Of a DNA stretch of 64,000 bases, positions 22,585 to 32,485 are shown piece after piece. Source of the DNA: Gnetum montanum (taxonomy: Eukaryota; Streptophyta; Gnetopsida; Gnetales; Gnetaceae); assembly GCA_015680685.1 (NCBI GenBank), contig MNCI01000071.1, positions 1-64,000 of the forward strand. The letters are read 5' to 3'. Below the pieces are notes generated by a model. The model was not told where the DNA came from. It saw nothing but the letters and a program-made list of their open reading frames with translations, and did no database searches. The number at the start of each line of letters is the position of its first letter. Position 1 is the first letter of the stretch. Made by a program: the position numbers and the translations under genes.

Positions 22585-22665
22585 AAATGGGGCCTCATCA
22601 ATAGAGCCCATGGGTATACGTAGCCCCATTGATGTAATGCAAAAATCCTATTTATATGTGTGACC
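22585..22665 (+). promoter_or_regulatory. U3-like internal promoter block before the extra ORF (element A)
   Basis: GGCCTCATCAATAGAGCCCA, then CCCCATTGATGTA (22624-22636) and a TATA-like TATTTATATG at 22649-22658. The LTR U3 of A has the same arrangement (TTATTGATGTA then TATAAATA at 26382-26389), as does B (CTCCATTGACCTA then TATAAATA at 60216). The matching internal site in B is 56480-56535. Inferred to be a second promoter. Confidence 0.45.
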
Positions 22666-23111
22666 CCGTTTGAAATTTTCACATTTTCTCTCAAAAACCC
22701 AAGGAGTTTTTTGTAGTTTTTAGAGCCTAGAACCTTCAAGAGTCCATAACTTTCTAATCATTTATTTGAATCACTCCATTTCTTGACCTTGTAGCCCCTA
22801 GAGGTAAGCTCTTGACCGTGGGGGTCACAAATGGGCCATTTTTGATAGAAACGTTTTTGACATTTTTCTAACTCCCACAAAAGTTTAACTAAGAAATCAA
22901 CATTAAAACACAAAATTACAAGAGTTAAACCTTTTCAATGAGCTTCAGTGATAGTTATAATAAAAAAATATTAATTAATAAAATAATAATAAAATAATCA
23001 ATTTTCTATGGTCCAACAGTAGCCAAGTGTAACTAATTAATAAGATAAGGTATCCAAATATTCTAAGTTACACATTATATCTACTAATCCATAGATGTGT
23101 TGTGACCACAT

Positions 23112-26003
23112 ATGACACCAAGAGGCAAACACATAAGGAAGGAGGACCATCTCAACCAAGGGAAAAACAACCAAGAATAAAAAGGGGCAAAAAATAGGCC
23201 TAGGAAGAACCAATTGCAACCCATGCTATGAGACCTCTTAGCGAGGAAGTTGAAGTGGAGTCTATTTGTTAGATTCTAGAATAAGTGGTAGCAACAAAAC
23301 ATTCCCACTAGGATGAGGCTCTAGCTAATAAGCGAGCCTTGAGGTGACCTTGATGGAAGCTTGCCTAAACCAAATCAAATCAAGGAAAGTCTAGAAAATA
23401 ATGCTTCAAGATTTAAACTTTGGCTCTTTCTTGGATCAAGAACCTAAACAGGTATAGGACCAACTAAAGACCTTTTCGATGTGGCTAGTTATCACTTACA
23501 TCAAGGAGTGGTATATGGAGATACATTTCTATTTTGGAGCAATAGGGAGGCTAGTTCAACAATCAAGATCAAGGACATTTTAGTGTCCTACTTGATGCAA
23601 ACCATTGCAAAGGCACTTGGGTTACCTAAAGTTGGGACAAATCTCGCTGAGATTCTAATGTAGGTGGATCCTAGCATTAAATGTGGAATGGATTCAGTGA
23701 TTCTATGGTATCAACCATAAGTAGTATAGTGCACTCACACTAGTAGAGAGAATCTATTACAAGATTGTAGCCTTTCACCTAAATCCCACAGTGAGGTCCA
23801 ATAAGATCACTATCTTTTCTACCTGTGCCTGTGCTACTCTAAGTGAAAGATTCCTAGTCACCCTTCCACAACTAATCTATCTAGAGATAAAGAAGTAGTT
23901 CAAGGAGAATGAATGTGGAAGGAATGCACTCCCCTTCCTATGTATCATTAGAAAGCTATGTTGAAGGGGACGAATAGCCCACTATACCAATGATGTTGTT
24001 CAATGTGCTTCAATCACTAATTGGGTAGAGATGATGAAGGACAAAACTCCTATAACAACAATCCAAGAAGAGGAGGAGCAACAACCACCTCCACCTACTA
24101 CTCAAAGAATAGTTTTGGACATTGGTGCAACATGCCAATGGTTTCATGAGTTCCAAGAATGAATCTTGAGCAAGTAAGAGTAATAGGAAGGCACAAGTGG
24201 TGGAGACCCATCTGTGTGTTGGCCCACCATGAGTCACCTAAATAAGGTGGCCTGAATAGTTAGCCAAATGGAGGGAGGTGGATCCATTTTTTCTACCTAA
24301 TTAATACAATTATCTATGAGGTTGAATCCTAGTGCTAGAGAGGTAACAATATCTCTCTTAAAAAATAGCAATTCCCAAAGATTTCTAGGAATGCCACAAC
24401 CTTTTAGATGTACTTGGAGGAGGGTTAGGAGGCAACAGTACCAGTGATGCAACATGAAGGGTAATAAATAGTAACAAAGGTCATTGTTGAAATAATTATC
24501 AAGATACTCAATGCACCTACTGCATCTATACCAAACATCACTATACTTAAATATGTGCAAATGTCCATAGGGATGATAAGCAGTAGACTAAGTGTAGCAC
24601 AACATGAACAATTACTAGAATGATTGATAGGAATTGAGCAACTACTTCCAAATGTCTTCGACCTTTTGGATAGCATAACTATAACCCAGTTGGAGCTACT
24701 AGAGGTAAATAGTAAGAGTATTATTTTGGAGGGGCAAATTGAAATAGCCAAGGAGTTGAATAAATGCTTGGTTGCGGAAGCTGCTAAACTAAGAGCCTAG
24801 ATTGTTGACCTTACATTTCTCAGCCTAGCATTGATAAGAGATGAAGCTCTTAAATAGCTTCAAACCAGGTTGAAAGGGGTTGAGGTTGTAATGGAGATAA
24901 CAATATTCTACTAATCCTTGGTAGAGGCCATCCAAAATAAAATTCAAAAGGCCTTGAATTTGACTTGCTAGGAGAATGTTTAGCTGACTGTAGAATATCA
25001 TCGCCTATGAAACATTAATGCACATAAACAATAATTGATTGATTTTATCCATAAATAGTAGGAGCAACTAGCAAGAGTAAATACAAAGTTAAAGAGATTG
25101 GTAGCTAAGAACAAAAACCTTTCCATGGAGGAGGCCTATGCCCTTCACCAAAAGATTATAATAGAAGTAGCTTTCTAGAAATCATAGGCTCTTAAATTTG
25201 AGAGAGTCAAATATTGCTACAGAGACTAGGTTGGTCTACAAAAGGAAATAAATGAGAAATACATTCAAGTGGTGAAGGTAGAGGGGAATGAGACCCTCCA
25301 GCAACTCCAACAAGGACCTGAATTATAGTAGCCCATCATTGATGGGATTGATTAATATAATAAAGCAAGATTTTTCCTAAAGGAATTGCAAATAGGGGAG
25401 ATGATCGAATACATGGAACTTACCAACCTTCGATATGAAAACCTAGCTATGTTGATAGTTGGATGACTATGGTCAGAACTGGAAAAGTAGATGACCAGCT
25501 CATACTTGTTGTATGAGGTTGAGTTCATGCACCACAAGGACACCAAACAAAAGCTTGTAGTGGCAAACAATGAACTCGAGGTTCTCAATGGTAAATATAC
25601 TAATTAGAGATCCACTACCAAGGACTTATTCAAATGAATGAATGACTATAAGGACTTATTCAAATGAATGAATGACTATCAAGAGCTGCAAAATGTAGTC
25701 AAGGTATTCAATGTCAAATATAAATAATTTGCTACCTAATTCATCAACATCAAAGAGTTATTTCCATTAATGCCCTGTCAGTGGGATATCCCCATTCTAG
25801 TTCACATTGGTGATGCCATGTGGACTATGAATGATCCTTGAAGCAAAGAGAAGAAGATAAAGGCATTACTATATGCCTTTTTCCTTCCACTGAAGGTAGC
25901 ATTTGTAGCAAGATAGCCATAGCCTCCTCAACCACTACTTGCACTCGTTGCTGGTGAAGGTCCTTTGGAACCTCAGGAACCTTCACTGCCTGGGACTATT
26001 TGA
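23112..26003 (+). pseudogene. Extra ORF downstream of pol in element A (env position, plant-transposon-protein-like)
   Basis: A single frame of 964 codons (ATG 23112 to TGA 26001-26003) broken only by stop codons, no net frameshift. The first part is basic/Gln-rich. The middle holds LTLVERIYYKIVAFHLNPTV and, after a stretch ending LPQLIYLEIKK, the segment NALPFLCIIRKLC. These resemble the 'putative plant transposon protein' domain, where LPFPCLI..LC is typical. An acidic/proline linker follows (EEEEQQPPPPTTQ), then about 500 residues of heptad-rich helical sequence. B has the same ORF at 56990-59852. It sits where Athila elements carry an env-like gene, but no signal peptide or membrane segment was seen. 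Function unknown. Confidence 0.6.
25621..25680 (+). repeat. 30-base tandem duplication inside the extra ORF
   Basis: Two adjacent 30-base copies starting aggacttattcaaatgaatg differ only at the last base. B has one copy. Being 10 codons long, it keeps the frame. Confidence 0.92.
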
Positions 26004-26204
26004 TCTTCTCAACCACCTTCATGCCATCAGAGGATGTCCTTTCTAGTTTGAGTAGTCATATCATGTTGTTTAATTTTGTGTCATGAACACCAAAAATTTT
26101 GTAATGATGTCGATCTATAAACCTAGGCACTCAGTTTTGTTGTGTCAAGTGTCAGTTAATAATTCCATACCTTCCCAATTTTGTAAACAAACTTGAGGAT
26201 GAGT

Positions 26205-26225
26205 TTTCATTTAGTTGTGGGGGTA
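26205..26225 (+). other. Polypurine tract of element A
   Basis: tttagttgtgggggta directly before the 3' LTR; the same motif precedes B's 3' LTR at 60080-60097. Confidence 0.8.
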
Positions 26226-27125
26226 TGATGAAGCATTAAAGTGTCATGTCAGTGGATCCTTGTCAATGTTCCCTTGTCAATCAGCCCCCATCAATGTCAT
26301 GTTTCCCCATCAATGAGGCCCCATCAACATAACATTTGTTGCATTTTTGAGGCCTTATTGATGTAGATTCACAATAAAGTCTATAAATATGGTGCTCTCG
26401 CCATGTAAAGAAGAGCTTTCAGAATATCTTAGCAAAGTTCTCATAGTTTTTTCATTTGAGAGTTAGAATATTTTTTGAGTTCCCACAGCATGAGTCAGAA
26501 AGTGATCTTTATTCAAGCGCTAATTTACCTAAGCACTACAGTGTGAATAGCAATAAGGATGGGCCTTTGATCAAACCTTGGAGCCCTTGGACTAAATTAA
26601 TGATTTATTTTTTCATTTACCATTTTCATTAATTATGTAATTAATTAAGATAAGTAAGAATTTAATTAATTAATTAATTAAGCTAAATAGATTAGACACA
26701 TAAGTACAACTGCTTTGAGCATAACATACAACACTTGGTAATCCCAACATCGCTTAATGCTTGGTAACCTAGTAGTGTTGTATGCATTCAGGTTGTGTAT
26801 GTAAAGTAGAATTGATGCTTATGTTAGGATAGTTAATTATTAATTACTAGAAAAATTAGTTAAATTGGTTAATAAATTGAGTTTCAACTTGTTATCAATT
26901 GTAGATGAATAAAATATAAAATAATAAAAATCATGTGCTCCAATTACACTTAACCATACAACTAAGCTTTACAAGTGTAGTTGGAATGACAATGATCGTC
27001 ATAATTAGATTTCACTTCCTAGAACCAGTGTACATGGGAACTTAAGGTCTATGATATTTGACTTAATTGCATGTGAACACTTATAATTCATATGGTTGGG
27101 CATAGGGTATACTTGTTGTTCATCA
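26226..27125 (+). repeat. 3' LTR of element A
   Basis: 900 bases from TGATGAAGCATT to TTGTTCATCA, with canonical TG and CA ends. TATA box TATAAATA at 26382-26389. U3 (26250-26340) has several CCCCATCAATG-type units not in the 5' copy. Confidence 0.92.
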
Positions 27126-27130
27126 GGTAT
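27126..27130. repeat. Target site duplication of element A, right (GGTAT)
   Basis: Matches 14446-14450. Confidence 0.9.
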
Positions 27131-27310
27131 CCTTTATATAATATTAGCACATCACTTATATTGGAACTTGAAATAAGTGAAACATAGCTACACCCTAGAT
27201 ATATAGTCTAATTAGAACTTTATATAACTCAACATTACCCACTAGAATTAAATCCATGACTTGGAGCTTCCAAATCAACTATCTTACTACTAGGCTAACA
27301 CATCATTGTT
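27131..27310 (-). repeat. tRNA-like short retroposon (SINE-like) next to element A
   Basis: On the minus strand: A-box GTTAGCCTAGTAGTAAGATAG (27309-27289) and B-box-like GGATTTAATTCTAGTGGG (27263-27246), followed by an AT-rich body with TTATATAAAGTTCTAATTAG. Element A is inserted at or just beyond its 3' end. Same family as 14226-14445. Confidence 0.6.
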
Positions 27311-27369
27311 TTTAGCACATCCCTTATGATCAAGCCTATGCCTTATACATTACAAACTACATACCTTAA

Positions 27370-27510
27370 CCAAGTTAGCCATGTCTTCCAAATTGAAATG
27401 GTATACTCCAAGTCATGTGTTCAATTATAGTGGGAAATTTCTAGTTATAAAGTTCTAATTGAATTATATATATTGGGATGTACCTATACTACAATTATTT
27501 TATGGTTCCA
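27370..27510 (+). repeat. tRNA-like short retroposon (SINE-like), inverted copy
   Basis: B-box-like GTTCAATTATAGTGGG at 27419-27434, then GTTATAAAGTTCTAATTGAA and GGGATGTACCTATACTACAA, both matching the body of the neighbouring minus copy and the copy near 14260. The A-box is weak (CAAGTTAGCCATGTC). Confidence 0.5.
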
Positions 27511-27599
27511 AAAAACTAGCAATGGTAGAACTAAATTATTCATAATAATAAACTTGATGTATTGTTTTTTAAGGAAGGTTAAATAAATAATGTAAGCAT

Positions 27600-27680
27600 T
27601 AGTTGTAATTCAATTGGGTGGCTCATAAGATTAACACCCTAGTGTTGGGTTCACTAGTAGAGCAATTTATTTTTCTTGGG
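27600..27680 (+). repeat. Possible tRNA-derived fragment
   Basis: TGGCTCATAAGATTAACACC resembles an A-box and GTTGGGTTCACTAG resembles a B-box about 20 bases later. The spacing is short and no cloverleaf folds; it could be chance. Confidence 0.25.
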
Positions 27681-27924
27681 ATCTCTTTTCACCTTTACAC
27701 ATACTCATGATGGTTTTCACTAGTAATAAATGATATGTCCATGGTCATTGGCATAATAGGAATGAGCATAATGGACATGACCATTTGTGATAATTACAAT
27801 CAAAGGAAAAGGTAGAAGGGAAAAAAATATTAGGAGAACATCGAACCCTAAAAATAATATTAATAATAACTAAAAAAATTCAAAATACATGAAAACTAGA
27901 TGGAAAGTAGTATCTATTTATAAT

Positions 27925-28345
27925 ATATATCTATAATTTCACTAAAAGGATCTTGCAAAAAATGTGGTAAATTTTAGTTCATTTACTATATTGGAAATTA
28001 TTCAATTCACCATTTTAGTAGATTTAATGCATTCCATAATAATTTTAGTTAGATAGCATAATAAGGATAACTGATTTTAAGTTTGTTAATAAATCTTATG
28101 CTACAAAATATTTTTGAATTCTCATGGATTATTATTTTCATTGATGCATGCTCCCTTGCTCTTTAGAATTTCATTCCTCATACCAATATGAAGTTATAAA
28201 CCTAAAAGCTACCAATTTGCTTGAAGAAAATATGTTGATATTATAAATGAAATATTTTTTTAGAATTATTGATATGCTCTCCTAGAGTGTTATGGATGAA
28301 ATATTATTTAGGATTGCTAATCTATGGTTGGTAGTTGGCCTCTCA
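27925..28345. repeat. Dispersed repeat, copy 1
   Basis: Shares long stretches in the same order and strand with 62485-62935: 'tcttgcaaaaa', 'aaatcttatgctac/aaatcttgaactac', 'tccatgcatgcttcccttgctcttt', 'ttgcttgaag' and 'atattatttag'. Nature unknown; possibly part of a LINE. Confidence 0.55.
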
Positions 28346-28499
28346 ACCAAAAAAAAAAGCTTTTCAATTTTAAGGATGTCTACTCTGATGTACAAACTTA
28401 GAATTGAAATAATTTTTTCAAGAAATAAGAAAAGAAAATTAATTGTTAGTAGGAAGAATGATTCTCATCCTCACAACATTTGCATCACTTTCAACATTA

Positions 28500-30120
28500 T
28501 TGCTTAAACTAAAAATAGTGTAAGAATTTGAAGTAGTAATAGAAAGATTTAGTGAAATACCAACTTTTATAGAAGAGAAAGTTCCAATAGAAATTGATGG
28601 CATAAATTATCAAATAAATTGTCAATCATAGTTGACCTTATGTTAAGATTCTTTGTCATTAGGATTATGCTACTTCTTAATATAAAGTTTAATCTTTGAG
28701 TTAACAATATTGTTGTCAGATGACAATATATGTTCCTCATAAGCTACTTGTTTGGACTAATTAATACTTCCTCTATAAAAGAATCCACATAAGCTTCTAT
28801 CTTATCTAGTTACTAAAGGAAATGATTATGATAATTAAGAATAGTTTTTGGAAAATGGTCTAAATTAGAAAGAAAATCCTCAAGATCAAAACCCTCTTAA
28901 GAAAATATACAATGAAAATATCTCTTAAGAAAATCATTGATAAGAAGAGGATTAAAAATAATATGATCATCGACTTCTAGAAAATCAAGAATCAATAAAT
29001 TAGCTTTACTTTCAAGAATTTAAATAATTTTCATATGGTTCTTCCTTTATTCTCAACTAGGAAAGATGAATATTAATAAGAGCATTTTTTGAATTATCCA
29101 TACCCCATTTTTATTTGATAAAGTGAATATCGAAGATTACTGTTAGTGGAATCATATTAAAAAGAAGTGTTTATGTGTTAAATGTCATCACAATTTTTGT
29201 TTTTAGTCTTTCTTCATTCACTAGAAATTTTTTTACACAAGCAATGAGAAAAATTTCTAAGCATTTATTTGGCATGTAATGAACAATCAATCCAACTAGA
29301 ATTATCAAGGATCTCCTTTTAGCATTTTAGATCAATCTTATAATATCTATTCCACATGAAGAAAGAAATAGAGATGCATTTATGCAAAAAAGAGCATACT
29401 ATTGAACTTCATATTTAAAATCAAATTCCAAATTAAGAGAAATAGAAAAAAAATTTGATAGTATTATATCATTATGCATTTTAACCTTTTCATTAAAAAA
29501 CCAATGAAAGTAGTTGGAAGAATAGAATTGATAAAGTCTTTCAAATATTCAATTACTTCCCTCTCAAAATTTAGATCATATAAACTAATCATCAAGATGA
29601 GTATAGAAACTAACAACATCAAATAAAAAAAATTGTTTCTCAAGATTGTTCCAAATAAAGTGCTCATGACATACAAGCTGAGAAGATGCTCCACCAATTT
29701 TATTATAAGAATTTTTCAACATATTAAAATCACCACCAAAAAGCCAATGAATATTAACAACTTAGCAGAAGAAATTACCATAGAATAATTGTATTTTCAT
29801 AATTAGTAAAAACATAAATGTTGTAAATAGCAAATGAACATGGAACACCTTAAAGAATTTTCCAAAAAATAATTATTTTTTCTTAAGAGATGATTTTATT
29901 CAACTAGAAATTATTGATAATAAAAAGTGAAGCATCATGATCCATATGACTAGAAAATGACACTATCGAATTTTTAAAAATGTTGTTACCAAGAATAATA
30001 ATATTTGATTTGGAATTTTCAATCTCTTGAAGAATAATAAAACCTATTGAAAACATGAATGGTTGAGTTGGTTATATGCTCATCCTAGAAGTACCTCTAG
30101 TTATGATGTTAGTATCTCTA
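28500..30120 (-). pseudogene. LINE (L1-like) ORF2 fragment, endonuclease end
   Basis: Minus-strand translation gives an APE-type endonuclease signature: EIENSKSNIIILGNN near 30040, FIIYNIY-like segments, then IHWLFGGDFNMLKNSYNKIG at about 29750-29700 (GGDFN is the conserved motif) and GGASSQLVCHEHFIWNNL. Downstream (29470-29000) lower-quality ORF2-like sequence continues. In L1 elements this enzyme nicks the target to prime reverse transcription. Many stops and frameshifts; the 3' RT part is not recognisable here. The open frame at 29464-29697 is a different frame of this region. Confidence 0.6.
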
Positions 30121-30203
30121 GTGGCCTTAGTTATGCATACATTTAGCACATTTAAAAATTCAATCGATAAGTTGATTCAATGTTTAATCATATAATAGTT
30201 ATA

Positions 30204-30223
30204 AACAATGAGGTATTAGTTTA
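30204..30223 (+). repeat. Left part of a tRNA-like retroposon split by element B
   Basis: aacaatgaGGTATTAGTTTA at 30204-30223 is the 5' end and first half of an A-box; the rest resumes at 61012. GTTTA (30219-30223) is the duplicated target site. Confidence 0.6.
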
Positions 30224-31152
30224 TGATTAGTCACTTTTTTGGTTGAGTTGAAGAGGTCTTGTTGATGCAGCCATATCAACTAGGCCTCGTCGATGAGGTC
30301 CCATTAGCACATACAATGATGCATCAATGAGGCACCATCAACACAAGGTTTGATTTTTCCTATAAATATGAGCTTGTCAGCCACATTTATGGCATGTCTT
30401 GTTGTAGTATTAGCAAAGCTATTGTGGTTTTTCCATTTGAAAGTTAGAATATTTTTCTGAGTGCCCACAATAGGAGTCATTAAGTGTATAGATCTTTATT
30501 CGAGCATTGTTGTACTTGAGCACAACAGTGTGTGCAACAATAAAGATGAGCTTTCTAATAAACCTTGAAACATTTTGGATAGATTAAATATTTCATTTAT
30601 TCATTTAATGTTTCAATCAGTTATTCAATATTTTCCATTAATTAAGCTAATTAAGATAATTAAGCAAGATAAACTAGATAGATTAAATACATAAGTACGA
30701 TAACTTCGAGTGTAACATGTATTTGCTTAGTAATCCCAACAGTGTTAGTGCTTGGTGCATCTAATAGCATAGTGCTTGGTAACCCAACAATGGATATGTG
30801 TGTTTAGGATGTGTATGGAAAGTGGGAATGGATGCGTATGCTAGGATTAGTTAGAGACCAGTTAGTTACTTAATCTAGATTAGTCATTAAATTACTCTAT
30901 ATATCTCTCTCTCTTCAAGCACCAAAAAACATAAAACATAAAATAGTAAAAATGATATGCCTTGATTACTTTTAACCATATCATTATGCTTACTAAGTGT
31001 AATCAGGAAGACAATGAATGACCTTAGGACAAGATTCACTTCTTAGAAGACTAGTGTATTGGAAATTGTAAAGTCCATGGAATTTGATTGAATCATGTGT
31101 GAAAGCTTTGTGATTCATATGGTTGGATGTAGGGGTACCTCACCACTCATCA
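30224..31152 (+). repeat. 5' LTR of element B
   Basis: 929 bases, TGATTAGTCAC to CACTCATCA. TATA box TATAAATA at 30361-30368. U3 carries repeated units of the type 'catcaatgaggcaccatcaa'. Confidence 0.9.
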
Positions 31153-31153
31153 T

Positions 31154-31172
31154 TGGCACCATTGTTGGGGAC
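31154..31172 (+). other. Primer binding site of element B (tRNA-Asp type)
   Basis: TGGCACCATTGTTGGGGAC, a decayed form of the tRNA-Asp complement, one base inside the LTR. Confidence 0.82.
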
Positions 31173-31304
31173 TTTGTTTGTTGAAACATGTGCTATCTAG
31201 GATTAGTGAATATTACTTATATCATTGGATGAACTCAAGGCCAACATTAGTTTCACACAACATATAACTATTAAACACACTGATAATCTGATTTGTTTTG
31301 CAAA

Positions 31305-32480
31305 ATGTCTTCTTCTTCTCATAAATGTAAAGATGTCAAACCACCAGTCCCACAGGAGTGCAAAGTGGTATATACTTATCCAGATGAGTATGTATTAGAC
31401 TTCACCTTCATCCTACATCAGGAGAACAATTGTGATGGCATGATATGGATGGTAACATCATCTTGCCCCCTAATCAATCTATACCCAGGATGCTATTTCA
31501 AACTCTTAAGAAGTTGGAAATTCAAGACCTTCATGAGGAATACATTGTGAATGGTTATGACACTTGGGACTACCATCCCGCTGAAACACAACACAAGTGA
31601 GATTGACATCAAGAGAAGCACCATGAGGCTATGAAGGGAAAAAATTTCACTAATCCCTTATTCCTACTAGATCAAGATGGTAATGAAGATCCTTTCTTTG
31701 AAGGTTTCCAACATGAAGATTCTCCACCCCCTGTTGTTGGTAATGAGGATGTGACCTTGAGTCTGCAATCCACTATTCATAAACTAGGTTTGGAAAAAAG
31801 TGATAGTTAAGGTAGGAACTTAGGTAAACATCACAATGGTAAGGGATCTAATAATGGAGGTCGTAATGAGAAAAAAGGTGATGGAAGATATCATGGTGGT
31901 GGTGGTGGTCCACCTTCCTCTCCATCCTCTTCATCCAATTTCAAACATTCCTCTTCATCTTCTAGTTCTCATAGAAGCTGCCATCAAAATAATCATGATG
32001 AAGGTGATCAACAAGACAAAAATGACTATCAAAGCCATCAAGAATGCAGAGGTGATAGAAATCATCATCGATGTCATCAACACAATCATGATGATGAACC
32101 TCTTCTGGTGACTAGAAGTATGCTTAACAGTGCAGAGGTAGTTAGAATTCCAACTATGCATATGAAAGATAGTCAGATCAAGAACTTAGACATGAATAAT
32201 ATTCCATGATTTGAAGGGGGATATAATTCTCATCTGTAGAATCATCTACAAGCTTTCCATGATGCCTGTGCATTACAAAACATTGAAAATGACTGGAAAT
32301 AACTCAAGATTTTCCCTAGGATACTCATTAAAAAAGCTAAGAGCTGGTACTAGTCCTTGGAACCAAAATCTAAGATTTTCCCTAGGGTACTAGTCCTTGG
32401 AATACCATGTTAGAGATGTTTAATGACAAATATGAGATGTACTCCAAAGTGTTTAATCTAAGAAGGAAAATCCAAGGTTG
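31305..32480 (+). pseudogene. gag: gag of element B, 5' part (interrupted by C)
   Basis: Start at ATG 31305 (MSSSSHKC), aligned with D. It contains YTYPDEYVLDFTFILHQENN (matching D), a Gly/Ser/His/Asp-rich linker (31840-32090) and the core start FEGGYNSHL with ALQNIENDW (32210-32300), as in A. A short internal duplication lies near 32307-32400. It breaks at the GAAAT target site of element C and continues at 50026. Stops are frequent. Confidence 0.75.
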
Positions 32481-32485
32481 GAAAT
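32481..32485. repeat. Target site duplication of element C, left (GAAAT)
   Basis: GAAAT before TGTAATG; repeated at 50021-50025 after the other LTR. Confidence 0.9.

Larger units (their letters stand above)
14451..27125 (+). mobile_element. Element A: complete Athila-like LTR retrotransposon
   Basis: A 12.7-kb element bounded by LTRs and a GGTAT duplication. Order: 5' LTR, tRNA-Asp-type primer site, gag, protease, RT, RNase H, integrase (internally deleted), non-coding spacer, promoter-like block, a 964-codon extra ORF, polypurine tract, 3' LTR. Primer site, pol motifs and the extra ORF after pol place it near Athila. All ORFs carry stops. The 3' LTR is 57 bases longer than the 5' LTR, mainly from short repeats in U3. 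Confidence 0.92.
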
